Shown here: positions 1 through 8,449 of the stretch, in pieces
How positions within the stretch are numbered: the first letter of the stretch is position 1
How the letters are laid out: each line of letters begins with the position of its first letter
NCBI GenBank assembly: GCA_903911085.1
Contig: CAIWCC010000003.1
Location: forward strand, 1-56,202
DNA: 56,202 bases
DNA from: an uncultured Bacteroidales bacterium
GTDB lineage: Bacteria; Bacteroidota; Bacteroidia; Bacteroidales; Paludibacteraceae
Direction of reading: 5' to 3'
Notes under the pieces: generated by a model
Told to the model about the DNA's origin: nothing
What the model saw: the letters and a program-made list of their open reading frames with translations, nothing else
The model's database searches: none
Made by a program: the position numbers and the translations under genes

Positions 1-82
1 GTGGTAAAATTTCAATTCTTATTGTATCTTTGTCAAGTACTTGGTACACCATGAAGGGAATGTTATTGTTGTTTTGTCGCAT
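1..82 (-). CDS. 5' end of an ORF running off the window; possible IS transposase N-terminus (partial)
   Basis: An open frame starts at an ATG at 82 and reads leftward off the window for 27 codons without a stop. A purine-rich AAGAAGGG lies about ten bases upstream. The visible peptide contains MVYQVLDKDTIRIEILP. That phrase resembles, from memory, the N-termini of IS4/IS5-group DDE transposases, but too little is present for a firm call. It lies just beyond the point where the neighbouring methyltransferase is cut short, which fits an inserted element. The alternative is an ordinary small gene. Confidence 0.4.
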   Translation of the reverse strand, partial: MRQNNNNIPFMVYQVLDKDTIRIEILP

Positions 83-139
83 ACAAAACGTTCCCTTCTT
101 TTAAATATTGTTTAAACTCCCAAAAAAGTCAAGACGACT

Positions 140-481
140 TCAATGTAAAATAACAATGTCAAAGTATTCATTTTCAAAATTAAGTGCTTGACCATCCATA
201 ACCATAGCATGTACTTTTTTGTTCGAATATTTGTGGCTGGCTTTTATCCATTCTATCATTGAAGGAGTGATGTCTGTGGCAAAAATGTCAACATTACTTG
301 GCAGAAGCTGTATGTCAAGCCCTGTACCAGCACCAATAATCAAAATTTTATGTCCTTCTTTAAAATTCAAACCGTCAATTGAGTTTTTCCGTTGTTGTTT
401 GAAATAACGAACAATTAAATTATAGATGGGCGTGTAAAGTGTGTATCGAATTTTATTCCAATTATTTGTATTTATCCTCAT
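140..481 (-). pseudogene. Truncated class I SAM-dependent methyltransferase
   Basis: The 113-residue product carries the start of a Rossmann methyltransferase fold. The SAM-binding glycine motif IGAGTG is at residues 49-54, an acidic residue ends strand 2 (ATDIT, D70), and the FDIVILH strand usually found just before the post-strand-4 region ends the protein. Family members of this type are normally around 200 residues, so the C-terminal half is missing. The stop at 140 is followed after about 57 bases by an ORF start that may belong to an insertion sequence. I infer that the gene was broken by an insertion or rearrangement; the substrate cannot be inferred. The N-terminal half alone is unlikely to be active. 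Confidence 0.72.
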
Positions 482-577
482 ACGTTATTGTTTATGTTTA
501 TAATGAGTTAGTTATAAAACATTTATAAATATATATTATTAAATAAAGTGATGGCATTTAAAATATCAATTACAAGT

Positions 578-2359
578 TCATTTGAACCAATCTTTTACTT
601 TTACATCGTAACCTGCACCTTGCATATAATTGTAAGTAGCTAAATTTAAGCCTTTTCCGTAGAAATCCAAATCAATTTCATTTGAAGTATAATATGGAAT
701 TTCGTTGTTTGCAAAGTCACCTTTCGGAATTAAAGAATGTTTTGCTCCAACGTTTTCAGGATTTTGTCCAGATGGACTATGAATTGTCATAGCATATCGA
801 TGCCAAAATGCCGATTGAATAAATCCGTTTTCGAATAATTGACGAACAACTTCGAGCGATTCGAGTGTTTCATGAGCTGTTTCTGTAGGAAATCCGTACA
901 TTAAATAAGCATGAGTCATAATATCAGCATTTGCAAAATTTTTCATACTTTCGCGTGCAGTTTCAATGGTTATGCCTTTATTAATCAACTTAAGAATTCG
1001 GGGTGAAGCTACCTCTAAACCTCCTGAAATTGCTATGCAGCCCGATTGTGACATTAAATAGCAAAGTTCGGGTGTAAAGGATTTTTCGAAACGTACATTT
1101 GTCCAATAACTTACAGTTAATTTCCGACGAATAATTTCTTCAGCCAATTTCCGAAGTAATGATGGTGGCGCAGCTTCGTCAACAAAGTGAAAACCTGATT
1201 GTCCAGTTTGTTGCATTATTGCTTCCATTTTGTCAACTACTAAAGCAATTGGTGCTGTTTCATAGCGGTTTATGTAATCTAGTCCACAGTCGCAGAAAGT
1301 ACATTTTCCCCAGTAACAGCCATGTGCGAGCATCATTTTGTTCCACCTCCCATTGCTCCATAATGCATGCATTGGATTGGTAAGTTCTATTAAATTGATA
1401 TAATTGTTTTGTAATAATCCATTGTAATTGGGTATGCCAGTTTCTGCAAATGCAATATTTTCATTGCTTTGAAAATCACAACGAATCAATTTATTATTCG
1501 AAGAACGATAAATAGTTCTAATTTTATCACCATTCGTAAGTAACCGAAGTAAAGGCAATTCTCCATCATCGAATGTTATGTAATCTACATAATTAAAGAT
1601 AGTTGCATCCGAAATACTTCGTAATTCAGTATTAACATAACCTCCGCCAATGCAGATTTTAGTTTTGGGATGTTCGTGTTTAAGCCATTTAGTACACCGT
1701 AATGTACTGTATAAATTACCCGGAAATGGAATTGTAAAGCCCACCATATCAGGCATTTCAGTAGAAATTCTTTTGGCAAAAATTTCCAACATTAAATTTT
1801 CAATAATTGAAAGTGGTTTTTGTAATTCTTTTTCGATTGAATCAAAATTGGGAAGTCGCAAACAAAGCGATTCAGCATAACGAATTAACTCAAAATGTGG
1901 GTCAACAGTCTGGTTAATAAAATCGGATAAGTCCCTCAAATATAATGTACATAAATGAATAGCACGATCATGATTACCTATCATCCCAAAACCCCATTCT
2001 AAATCATCATCTGTTGGCAGTCGCTTACTTACTGGCCAAAAGTTTCGATTACAAAATCGGTGTGCCAAACTATCATTTTTCCCACTCAAAAATTGCATAA
2101 CAGGCTCAATTGTTTGGGAATAAAAATTTGCTTGCTGCAATATTATTTTATTCGTTTTACTTAATTTCGGAATTTTTGAAGCTAAATCAAAAATTTCAGT
2201 CAACTTTTTACGTGTAAATAATGCCTGAATTAATTCAATGCTTAAATCCATTTGTTCTGCTACGATGCCTTGTGAGCTTAAAAAACCTGTCAAATGGCTT
2301 GTTGCGGGATATGAAGTGTTTAATTGAGTAAGTGGAGGTGTTACAAGAAGAATTTTCAT
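578..2359 (-). CDS. B12-binding-domain-type radical SAM protein
   Basis: A 593-residue protein with the layout of the large BchE/MiaB-like radical SAM group. The N-terminus (MKILLVTPPL) looks like the first strand of a cobalamin-binding Rossmann domain, and a GGGY segment follows near residue 230. The radical SAM cluster motif is C348-x3-C352-x2-C355 in HGCYWGKCTFC, followed by a GGLE segment typical of the SAM-contacting barrel. The cobalamin-ligating DxHxxG motif was not seen, so B12 binding is unproven. The substrate is unknown. A -7 box TAAGTTTG (2377-2384, minus strand) lies about 20 bases upstream of the start. The gene stands alone between a methyltransferase remnant and the divergent osmC-type gene. 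Confidence 0.85.
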   Translation of the reverse strand: MKILLVTPPLTQLNTSYPATSHLTGFLSSQGIVAEQMDLSIELIQALFTRKKLTEIFDLASKIPKLSKTNKIILQQANFYSQTIEPVMQFLSGKNDSLAHRFCNRNFWPVSKRLPTDDDLEWGFGMIGNHDRAIHLCTLYLRDLSDFINQTVDPHFELIRYAESLCLRLPNFDSIEKELQKPLSIIENLMLEIFAKRISTEMPDMVGFTIPFPGNLYSTLRCTKWLKHEHPKTKICIGGGYVNTELRSISDATIFNYVDYITFDDGELPLLRLLTNGDKIRTIYRSSNNKLIRCDFQSNENIAFAETGIPNYNGLLQNNYINLIELTNPMHALWSNGRWNKMMLAHGCYWGKCTFCDCGLDYINRYETAPIALVVDKMEAIMQQTGQSGFHFVDEAAPPSLLRKLAEEIIRRKLTVSYWTNVRFEKSFTPELCYLMSQSGCIAISGGLEVASPRILKLINKGITIETARESMKNFANADIMTHAYLMYGFPTETAHETLESLEVVRQLFENGFIQSAFWHRYAMTIHSPSGQNPENVGAKHSLIPKGDFANNEIPYYTSNEIDLDFYGKGLNLATYNYMQGAGYDVKVKDWFK

Positions 2360-2504
2360 AAAGCAATTATTTTTTGCAAACTTACGGAATTTTTTCTTGT
2401 TTTGGAAATAATGTTAATAAAAGGAAATTTTGAATTAAACAAAGTATGTGGAAATGACGTTATTATAATAAAGTTTTTTTGTCTAATTATAAATACTAAT
2501 TAAT

Positions 2505-2930
2505 ATGTCCGACAAACACCTAGTTAAAACAGAATGGAAAGGTGATATTGCCTTTGAAGCAGAAATAAATGGTCATAAAGTAATGATGGATGCACCGTTG
2601 GAGGCTGGTGGAACTAATTTTGGTCCAAGCCCTAAAAAATTCATGTTGGCAGCATTAAGTGGTTGCACTGGTATGGATGTGGTATCAATATTAAAAAAAA
2701 TGAGAGTTGATCTTGATGGTTTTTCCGTTGAAGTTCAGGGAGATGTAACAGACGATCATCCAAAACAATATATCAAAATGCATGTTATTTATCAATTTAA
2801 AGGAAAAAATCTACCGCTTGAAAAACTACAGAAAGCTGTAAAAATGTCTGAAGAAACATACTGTGGCGTTGGAGCACTATATCGTAAGGCAATAGAAGTA
2901 ACTTCCGAAATAAGGTTGATTGAGCAATAA
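2505..2930 (+). CDS. OsmC/Ohr family protein
   Basis: A 141-residue protein of full family length. The two reactive cysteines of the OsmC fold are present: C54 in LSGCTGMDVV and C120 in TYCGVGALYRK. OsmC/Ohr proteins are cytoplasmic thiol peroxidases that reduce organic hydroperoxides. The LAALSGCTGMD wording is closer to the YhfA-like branch, whose physiological role is less clear, than to classical Ohr. It is transcribed divergently from the radical SAM gene and precedes a separately transcribed carbonic anhydrase. Confidence 0.88.
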   Translation: MSDKHLVKTEWKGDIAFEAEINGHKVMMDAPLEAGGTNFGPSPKKFMLAALSGCTGMDVVSILKKMRVDLDGFSVEVQGDVTDDHPKQYIKMHVIYQFKGKNLPLEKLQKAVKMSEETYCGVGALYRKAIEVTSEIRLIEQ

Positions 2931-3011
2931 ATGCTAACGCAAATAAATAAATTCAAGCAAAAATTCATGTTAAGTTTTATTTCAAAAAAGTGAAATTACT
3001 CAGAAAAATAG

Positions 3012-3019
3012 TAATTTTG
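3012..3019 (+). promoter_or_regulatory. Putative -7 box of the carbonic anhydrase promoter
   Basis: TAATTTTG matches the Bacteroidota -7 consensus TAnnTTTG and sits about 44 bases before the ATG at 3063. No clear TTG -33 box is seen 19-20 bases upstream. Confidence 0.4.
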
Positions 3020-3062
3020 TATCATTAATTCATACTTTAAATTATTCAATAATAATAATCGG

Positions 3063-3689
3063 ATGGAAATAAAATATATTTTTAATAATAATCAAAAGTG
3101 GATTAAAGAAAAAATTAAAACAGATAAAGATTACTTTAAAAAATTATCAACGGCTCAAAGTCCTGAAATATTGTATATTGGCTGTTCGGATAGTAGAGTT
3201 TCGGCAGAGGAATTGATGGGTGTTAAGCCAGGTGAAGTTTTTGTTCATCGCAATATTGCCAATATGGTACCGAATACTGATTTAAGTGCCATGTCAGTAA
3301 TTAATTATGCAGTTAGTCACTTGAAAGTGAAACATATAGTTGTTTGTGGCCATTATTATTGTACAGGAGTAAAGGCTGCAATGCAATCAGCCGATTTGGG
3401 CATTTTGAATCCTTGGTTACGAAATATTAGGGATGTTTACCGTCTTCACAAAACAGAACTTAATGCAATAACTGATGAAGAACTGAAATACAAGCGATTG
3501 GTTGAGCTAAATGTACAAGAACAATGTGTGAATATTATTAAAACTCCCGATGTTCAAAAAGCCTATAAAGACCGTGCAATTAAGGTACATGGTTGGGTTT
3601 TTGACATTCATAGTGGAGAACTAATTGATTTGAAAATTGATTTTGATAAAATTCTGGATAGCATTATGGAAATTTACAGAATAATATAA
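3063..3689 (+). CDS. Beta-class carbonic anhydrase
   Basis: A 208-residue enzyme interconverting CO2 and bicarbonate in the cytoplasm, which supplies bicarbonate to carboxylases. The family signature is complete: zinc ligands C41, H97 and C100, the C41-x-D43-x-R45 triad (CSDSR), and the HRNIAN strand. The length is normal for the class. The gene has its own -7 box and is followed by a terminator-like hairpin, so it appears monocistronic. Confidence 0.95.
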   Translation: MEIKYIFNNNQKWIKEKIKTDKDYFKKLSTAQSPEILYIGCSDSRVSAEELMGVKPGEVFVHRNIANMVPNTDLSAMSVINYAVSHLKVKHIVVCGHYYCTGVKAAMQSADLGILNPWLRNIRDVYRLHKTELNAITDEELKYKRLVELNVQEQCVNIIKTPDVQKAYKDRAIKVHGWVFDIHSGELIDLKIDFDKILDSIMEIYRII

Positions 3690-3740
3690 ATGTATTGTTT
3701 GTGAACTGTAAAAATGTTGATATACAATGAAATGTAATAT

Positions 3741-3785
3741 AATCCGTTGATAATTTAAAAGTTATCTGCGGATTTGTTTTTGAAT
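3741..3785 (+). terminator. Intrinsic terminator after the carbonic anhydrase gene
   Basis: AATCCG pairs with CGGATT and GATAA with TTATC, separated by a 2x2 internal loop, with a TGTTTTTG tail. It lies about 50 bases past the stop codon. Confidence 0.55.
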
Positions 3786-3880
3786 TATTTATATTGGATA
3801 AAATATAAATTTCAAATTTAATAATGATTTTATGACATTCTATGAACTTACACAAAGTTGTTTATTTAAGACAACCACTA

Positions 3881-3911
3881 TTGTTTATTCTAAATAAATG
3901 GATTACTTTTG
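3881..3911 (+). promoter_or_regulatory. Promoter for the wecB region
   Basis: TTG (3881-3883) and TACTTTTG (3904-3911) are spaced 20 bases apart, matching the Bacteroidota primary-sigma consensus. The predicted start near 3918 gives a leader of about 220 bases before the ATG at 4141. Confidence 0.55.
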
Positions 3912-4140
3912 TAGTTGAAAGAGTAAATTAAATATGATATTGCTATCGTTTTTTTTTACTAAAAATGATGAGAAGTAGAATTTATCACTCAAAAATAGCG
4001 AGTTTAAATTATATTTAATTTATTTTTTATATTATGTTAGTAGATGTTTCAATTTCTACAACGTTTTGTGTTCTAACAAAAAATAATTTACTCCACCAAC
4101 TTACTTGTCTTTGAACTCTTCTCAATACAAACTACACAAT

Positions 4141-5262
4141 ATGTATAAACTTATTCTTGTTGCAGGTGCTCGACCAAATTTTATGAAGATAGCTCCTTTA
4201 ATGCATGCGTTAAAAAATCATCCGAGTATTCAACCTATATTAGTGCACACAGGTCAGCATTATGATGTAAAAATGTCGGGTCAATTTTTTGAAGAATTGA
4301 ACATTCCAGCTCCAGATATTAATTTAGAAGTTGGTTCAGCTAGTCATGCAGTGCAAACAGCACGTATTATGGAGGGCTTTGAGCAAGTTTGTATCAACGA
4401 AAAACCTGATTGTGTGCTTGTTGTAGGCGATGTAAATAGCACTGCTGCATGTACCTTGGTGGCTGCAAAAATGGAAATAAAAACTATCCATTATGAAGCT
4501 GGACTGCGAAGTAACGATCGGACTATGCCAGAAGAGATAAACAGATTGGTTACTGACGCTATTAGTGATATATTTATTACTACAAGCGTGGATGCTGATG
4601 AGAATTTAATTAAAGAAGGAATTCCGTCCGAAAAGATATTTATGATGGGCAACTTGATGATTGATTCTTTGGTAGCCAATTTGCCTAAAGCTCAAAATAC
4701 AGAATTGAAATTCTCTTTGATGAATAGTGATAAAACTATACAACTTGGTGATGATTTTGAGGTTGGGAAATATGGAGTTCTAACTTTTCATCGCCCAGGA
4801 AATGTGGATGATAAATAAAGTTTGACTAGTTTAGTAAATTTGTGGGGAACAATTTCTACCAAAATTCCTTTGGTTTTTCCTGTACACCCTCGTACTTATA
4901 AAAACATATTATCATTTGGTTTACAGCCAATTATTGATAGTTATCCAAATCTGTACTTTATAGAACCACTTGGTTATATGCAATTTATTCATTTAGTTAG
5001 TAGTGCTGCTTTTACGCTTACCGATTCGGGTGGTATACAAGAAGAAACTACATATTTGAATATTCCTTGTCTAACAGTTCGTCCAAATACTGAACGTCCA
5101 GTGACAGTATGGGAAGGTAGCAATAAGCTGATTAAAATGGAAGATATTGTTGGTGAAGTGCAGCAAATAATTGAAGGAAATGGGAAGCATGGCAATATAC
5201 CCAAATATTGGGATGGTCGTACTGCTGAAAGAATTGTTGAGTTGATAGGGAGTTGGTTGTAA
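4141..5262 (+). pseudogene. wecB: UDP-N-acetylglucosamine 2-epimerase (WecB) interrupted by one in-frame stop
   Basis: WecB converts UDP-GlcNAc to UDP-ManNAc for surface polysaccharide synthesis. Read from ATG 4141 (MYKLILVAGARPNFMK) to 5262, the frame is about 373 codons, the normal family length. It is broken only by a TAA at 4816-4818 (codon 226), right after the conserved HRPGNVDD segment. The N-terminal half has TGQHYDVKMSG, VVGDVNST and YEAGLRS; the C-terminal half, still in frame, has DSGGIQEE and TERPVT near the UDP-binding site. A TTG start at 4105 is possible but adds residues not expected in the family. Either this is a recent nonsense mutation (CAA, GAA or AAA to TAA) or a sequencing error; recoding is less likely. 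A hairpin terminator follows. Confidence 0.8.
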
Positions 5263-5270
5263 TTGGGTGG

Positions 5271-5323
5271 TAGCTTTCAACGAGAATTAAAAAATTGTTT
5301 ATGAGGTGGTTGAAAGCTATTTT
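5271..5323 (+). terminator. Intrinsic terminator after wecB
   Basis: An 11-bp perfect stem, TAGCTTTCAAC with GTTGAAAGCTA, followed by TTTTG, begins a few bases after the wecB stop. The loop is long (27 bases). Confidence 0.6.
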
Positions 5324-5422
5324 GTTAATCTAAAACAACCGTTATCAAAATGAAACAAAATAATTGGTATTAATAAACTAATAAAAATATTAGCAATAGT
5401 TTCTCTTAAATGTGAATCAACT

Positions 5423-6670
5423 ATGATTCGTTGGATTAGTTGTATCTTCTTATTTCAGTTTTCTATAGGGGTTATAGGTCAAAATGTGAGTGATATAGAT
5501 TCTGTACTAATAAAAACTTTTCCGAATACTAATTTCAATGCTGATACCATCTCAAATGTCAGGCATTTATCGACATTTTTTGACAAATTGATGAAAATTG
5601 AAGCTGGTGAAAATTGTATCGTTAATATTTCTCATATTGGCGATTCACACATTCAAGCAGATTTTCTGACACGTGAAATTCGTGTTAAATTGCAACATAA
5701 GTTCGGTAATGCAGGTAGAGGTTTAATTTTTCCTTTAAAACTGACACATACCAATGAGCCAATGGATTTTCGTTCAAGTTCTAATTTCGATTGGCAGTTT
5801 GCTCGTGTAATTGGTTCATCAAAATTTCCACAACCAGGTCTGGCAGGCGTTTCCATTAAGTCAGAAAATGATTCTGCGAAACTTGATATTGAAACTTATA
5901 ATCACGATTCACTTAATTATGCTTTCAATCAAGTGTCCGTAATTCAGAACAATGACTCGGCACAATTTCACTTTTATCTTTCCGATTCAACAGTAATAAA
6001 TAATCAACTGCCAACTTCAGAAATTAGTGTAAATGATTATGCTTCTATTACTTATAATTTTAAGGAACTCACGAACCATTTTAGTTTATCCGTTGAAAAA
6101 AAATCCGAAAAACAGAATAATTTCACACTTAATGGATTTATACTTCAAAATAAATTGCCAGGAATTCTTTATCACTCAATAGGAATTAATGGTGCACATT
6201 TTGTCAATTTCAACAAATCAGAATTGTTTTTTGAACAGTTACCACTTCTAAATTCTGATTTGATTATTATTTCGTTAGGTACAAATGAGGGGCTAAATTC
6301 TCACATTTCCGAATCTGAGATTATAACAATGGCAACTAATATGATTGATAAAATTAAGGCTGTAAATCAGCAGTCTTCAATTTTGTTGATAACTGCTTTC
6401 GACAATCTCTTTCGCAATAAACGCTCAAATCCTTACCTTAAAATAGTAAATAATGCATTGTTGAAATCTGCGAGTTTAACAAATGTTGCATGTTTGGATG
6501 TTTATGACATAACAGGTGGTTTTGGTTCGGCAACAGAATGGAAAAGAAACGGATTTTTGCGTGCCGATGGTATTCACTATACAAAAGAAGCATACGCCTT
6601 ACAGGGCAAAATTATATATAAAGCCATAATAGATAGTTATTTAAAATATGTATCAACTCGACACAGATAA
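5423..6670 (+). CDS. SGNH/GDSL hydrolase family protein, exported
   Basis: A 415-residue protein with an N-terminal signal peptide (MIRWISCIFLFQFSIGVIG). It has the SGNH catalytic layout: nucleophile S75 in IGDSH (block I), G286-TNE with the block III Asn (N288), and the D382-x-x-H385 dyad in DGIHYT. These enzymes are esterases or acetyltransferases; in AlgJ/AlgX- or PatB-like systems they complete O-acetylation of an extracytoplasmic glycan. The next gene overlaps by 23 bases and encodes the MBOAT membrane acyltransferase that would supply the acyl group, so the two probably form one machine. The polymer modified is unknown. Confidence 0.85.
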   Translation: MIRWISCIFLFQFSIGVIGQNVSDIDSVLIKTFPNTNFNADTISNVRHLSTFFDKLMKIEAGENCIVNISHIGDSHIQADFLTREIRVKLQHKFGNAGRGLIFPLKLTHTNEPMDFRSSSNFDWQFARVIGSSKFPQPGLAGVSIKSENDSAKLDIETYNHDSLNYAFNQVSVIQNNDSAQFHFYLSDSTVINNQLPTSEISVNDYASITYNFKELTNHFSLSVEKKSEKQNNFTLNGFILQNKLPGILYHSIGINGAHFVNFNKSELFFEQLPLLNSDLIIISLGTNEGLNSHISESEIITMATNMIDKIKAVNQQSSILLITAFDNLFRNKRSNPYLKIVNNALLKSASLTNVACLDVYDITGGFGSATEWKRNGFLRADGIHYTKEAYALQGKIIYKAIIDSYLKYVSTRHR

Positions 6671-8117
6671 ACTTTTTCAGCAGTTTATTTTTCATCCACA
6701 GCAACCAATGATATTTAGCAGTGGGTTTTTTCTAATTCTTTTCTTAGGTTTTATGGCCATTTATAGTTTAGTTTATAAACATAATAAGGCAAAAAACATT
6801 TACTTAACGCTTTTTTCAATATATTTCTACTATAAATCGAGCGGTTTGTATTTTATTTTACTTCTAATTACTGCTGTTGTCGATTACACTTTGGCGCAAC
6901 GAATTGCATTGTCAGATAATATCCGAAAGCGTAAATTGCTATTAATAATCAGTCTAGTAGTAAATTTAGGCATGTTGGTTTATTTTAAATATACTAACTT
7001 CTTTGCAAGTGTATTTTTCGACATTATTAATAAACCATTCAATCCGTTTGACATTTTTCTTCCTGTTGGGATATCATTTTTTACTTTTCAGAGTTTGAGT
7101 TACACTATCGATATTTATCGCCGTAACATTGAGCCAGTTAAAAATATTTCAGAGTTTGCTTTTTTTGTAACTTTTTTTCCTCAAATGGTGGCTGGTCCCA
7201 TTGTGCGTGCATCCGAATTTTTGCCACAGGTACGGAAAACTCCATTTGTTAGTAAAGCTGATTTTGGTAAGGCTGTGTTTCTTATTTCAATTGGATTGTT
7301 CAAGAAGGCAGTAATATCCGATTATATTAGTCTGAATTTCGTAGATCGTATATTTGATAATCCGCTATTATATACTGGTTTAGAAAATCTATTTGGCGTT
7401 TATGGTTATGCTTTACAAATTTATTGTGATTTTTCGGGTTACACCGATATGGCCATTGGTATTGCACTTATGATGGGTTATAAATTGCCAGTAAACTTTA
7501 ATTCACCTTATCAATCGTCGAGTATAACAGAATTTTGGCGGCGTTGGCATATCTCACTCTCAACTTGGCTGCGCGATTATCTTTATATATCATTGGGTGG
7601 CAATCGTAAAGGGAAGATTAGAACATATTTCAATCTATTGATTACTATGTTACTAGGTGGTTTATGGCATGGTGCGGCTTTACGCTTTGTTATTTGGGGA
7701 GCACTACATGGTTTTGCGTTGGCTTTTGAGAAATTTTTTCAGACGGTAGTTAATATTCCGAAAACAAAACTAACCCATATTATTGGTGTAATCATTACTT
7801 TTCATTTTGTGTGTCTGTGTTGGCTTTTCTTTCGTGCCGATAATATGACAGTAGTAAGTTCAGTTTTATCCCAAATTTTTAATTCATTTCATCCCGAAGT
7901 TTTTGGTGAATTTATAAATGGTTATCCTATTGTACTGTCAATTATGGCATTGGGTTATGCACTTCATTTTGTGCCAAATAAATATGAATATGCTTTCCAA
8001 AATTTGATTATTCAATCACCGTTTATATTGAAAGTTACATATTTAGCAGTGATAATTTTCATAGTTCTTCAAATAAAATCATCTGACATTCAGCCGTTTA
8101 TTTACTTTCAGTTTTAA
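6648..8117 (+). CDS. MBOAT family O-acyltransferase (AlgI/PatA-like)
   Basis: A 489-residue polytopic inner-membrane protein with many hydrophobic segments. The MBOAT hallmarks are WRRWHISLSTWLRDY (H301) and the invariant histidine H341 in GGLWHGAA. AlgI/PatA/DltB-type proteins pass acyl groups, usually acetyl, across the membrane to a periplasmic acceptor. The start codon lies inside the 3' end of the SGNH gene, indicating translational coupling and joint function. The broken wecB lies upstream, so the target could be a surface polysaccharide, but peptidoglycan or another glycan is equally possible. Confidence 0.92.
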   Translation: MYQLDTDKLFQQFIFHPQQPMIFSSGFFLILFLGFMAIYSLVYKHNKAKNIYLTLFSIYFYYKSSGLYFILLLITAVVDYTLAQRIALSDNIRKRKLLLIISLVVNLGMLVYFKYTNFFASVFFDIINKPFNPFDIFLPVGISFFTFQSLSYTIDIYRRNIEPVKNISEFAFFVTFFPQMVAGPIVRASEFLPQVRKTPFVSKADFGKAVFLISIGLFKKAVISDYISLNFVDRIFDNPLLYTGLENLFGVYGYALQIYCDFSGYTDMAIGIALMMGYKLPVNFNSPYQSSSITEFWRRWHISLSTWLRDYLYISLGGNRKGKIRTYFNLLITMLLGGLWHGAALRFVIWGALHGFALAFEKFFQTVVNIPKTKLTHIIGVIITFHFVCLCWLFFRADNMTVVSSVLSQIFNSFHPEVFGEFINGYPIVLSIMALGYALHFVPNKYEYAFQNLIIQSPFILKVTYLAVIIFIVLQIKSSDIQPFIYFQF

Positions 8118-8219
8118 ATTATTTGTAATTAAAGGCTTAATGTATATCAATATTTATTTGTGAGCACATACCATTTTTTAAAAAATCAATTGCAAAAAAA
8201 GATCTCAAAATACCATAAA

Positions 8220-8384
8220 TTAAGGCAATGTACAATTCGACTTTTCTTTAAGTGCGCAACCAGTACATCCACCACATTTATCGTTCGAGCTGGGTTTACG
8301 AGTTATCAATTTGAATACTTTCCAGCTCATTGAACCAAAAACGATAACTCCTATAATTGTTACAATTATATCTTGCATAGACAT
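8220..8384 (-). CDS. FeoB-associated Cys-rich membrane protein
   Basis: A 54-residue ORF (start 8384, stop 8220) with one N-terminal membrane segment (DIIVTIIGVIVFGSMSW) followed by a short basic stretch and a cysteine cluster, CGGCTGCALKEKSNC. This matches the small FeoB-associated Cys-rich proteins found next to feoB in Bacteroidota and Firmicutes, thought to act like FeoC or to bind iron at the membrane. It begins 65 bases after the feoB stop on the same strand, so it is probably the last gene of a feoB operon. Its biochemical role is not established. Confidence 0.85.
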   Translation of the reverse strand: MSMQDIIVTIIGVIVFGSMSWKVFKLITRKPSSNDKCGGCTGCALKEKSNCTLP

Positions 8385-8449
8385 TTAACCCATTTCGGGA
8401 ATTTTTATATTGAAAATTGTTGTAATATATTTTTTATCAAAATAATATA

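Larger units (their letters stand above)
3690..4140. other. Gene-free stretch with terminator, promoter and long leader
   Basis: This 451-base AT-rich gap holds the terminator after the carbonic anhydrase gene (3741-3785), a good promoter (3881-3911) and a roughly 220-base leader before wecB. In the leader, ATGATA/TATCGT (3934-3949, loop TTGC) is directly followed by eight Ts, which looks like a weak terminator or attenuator. No credible coding region was found. Confidence 0.5.

Noticed and set aside
3664-3855. 63-residue minus-strand ORF after the carbonic anhydrase gene
   Set aside because: It overlaps the carbonic anhydrase end and its terminator and has no recognisable domain.
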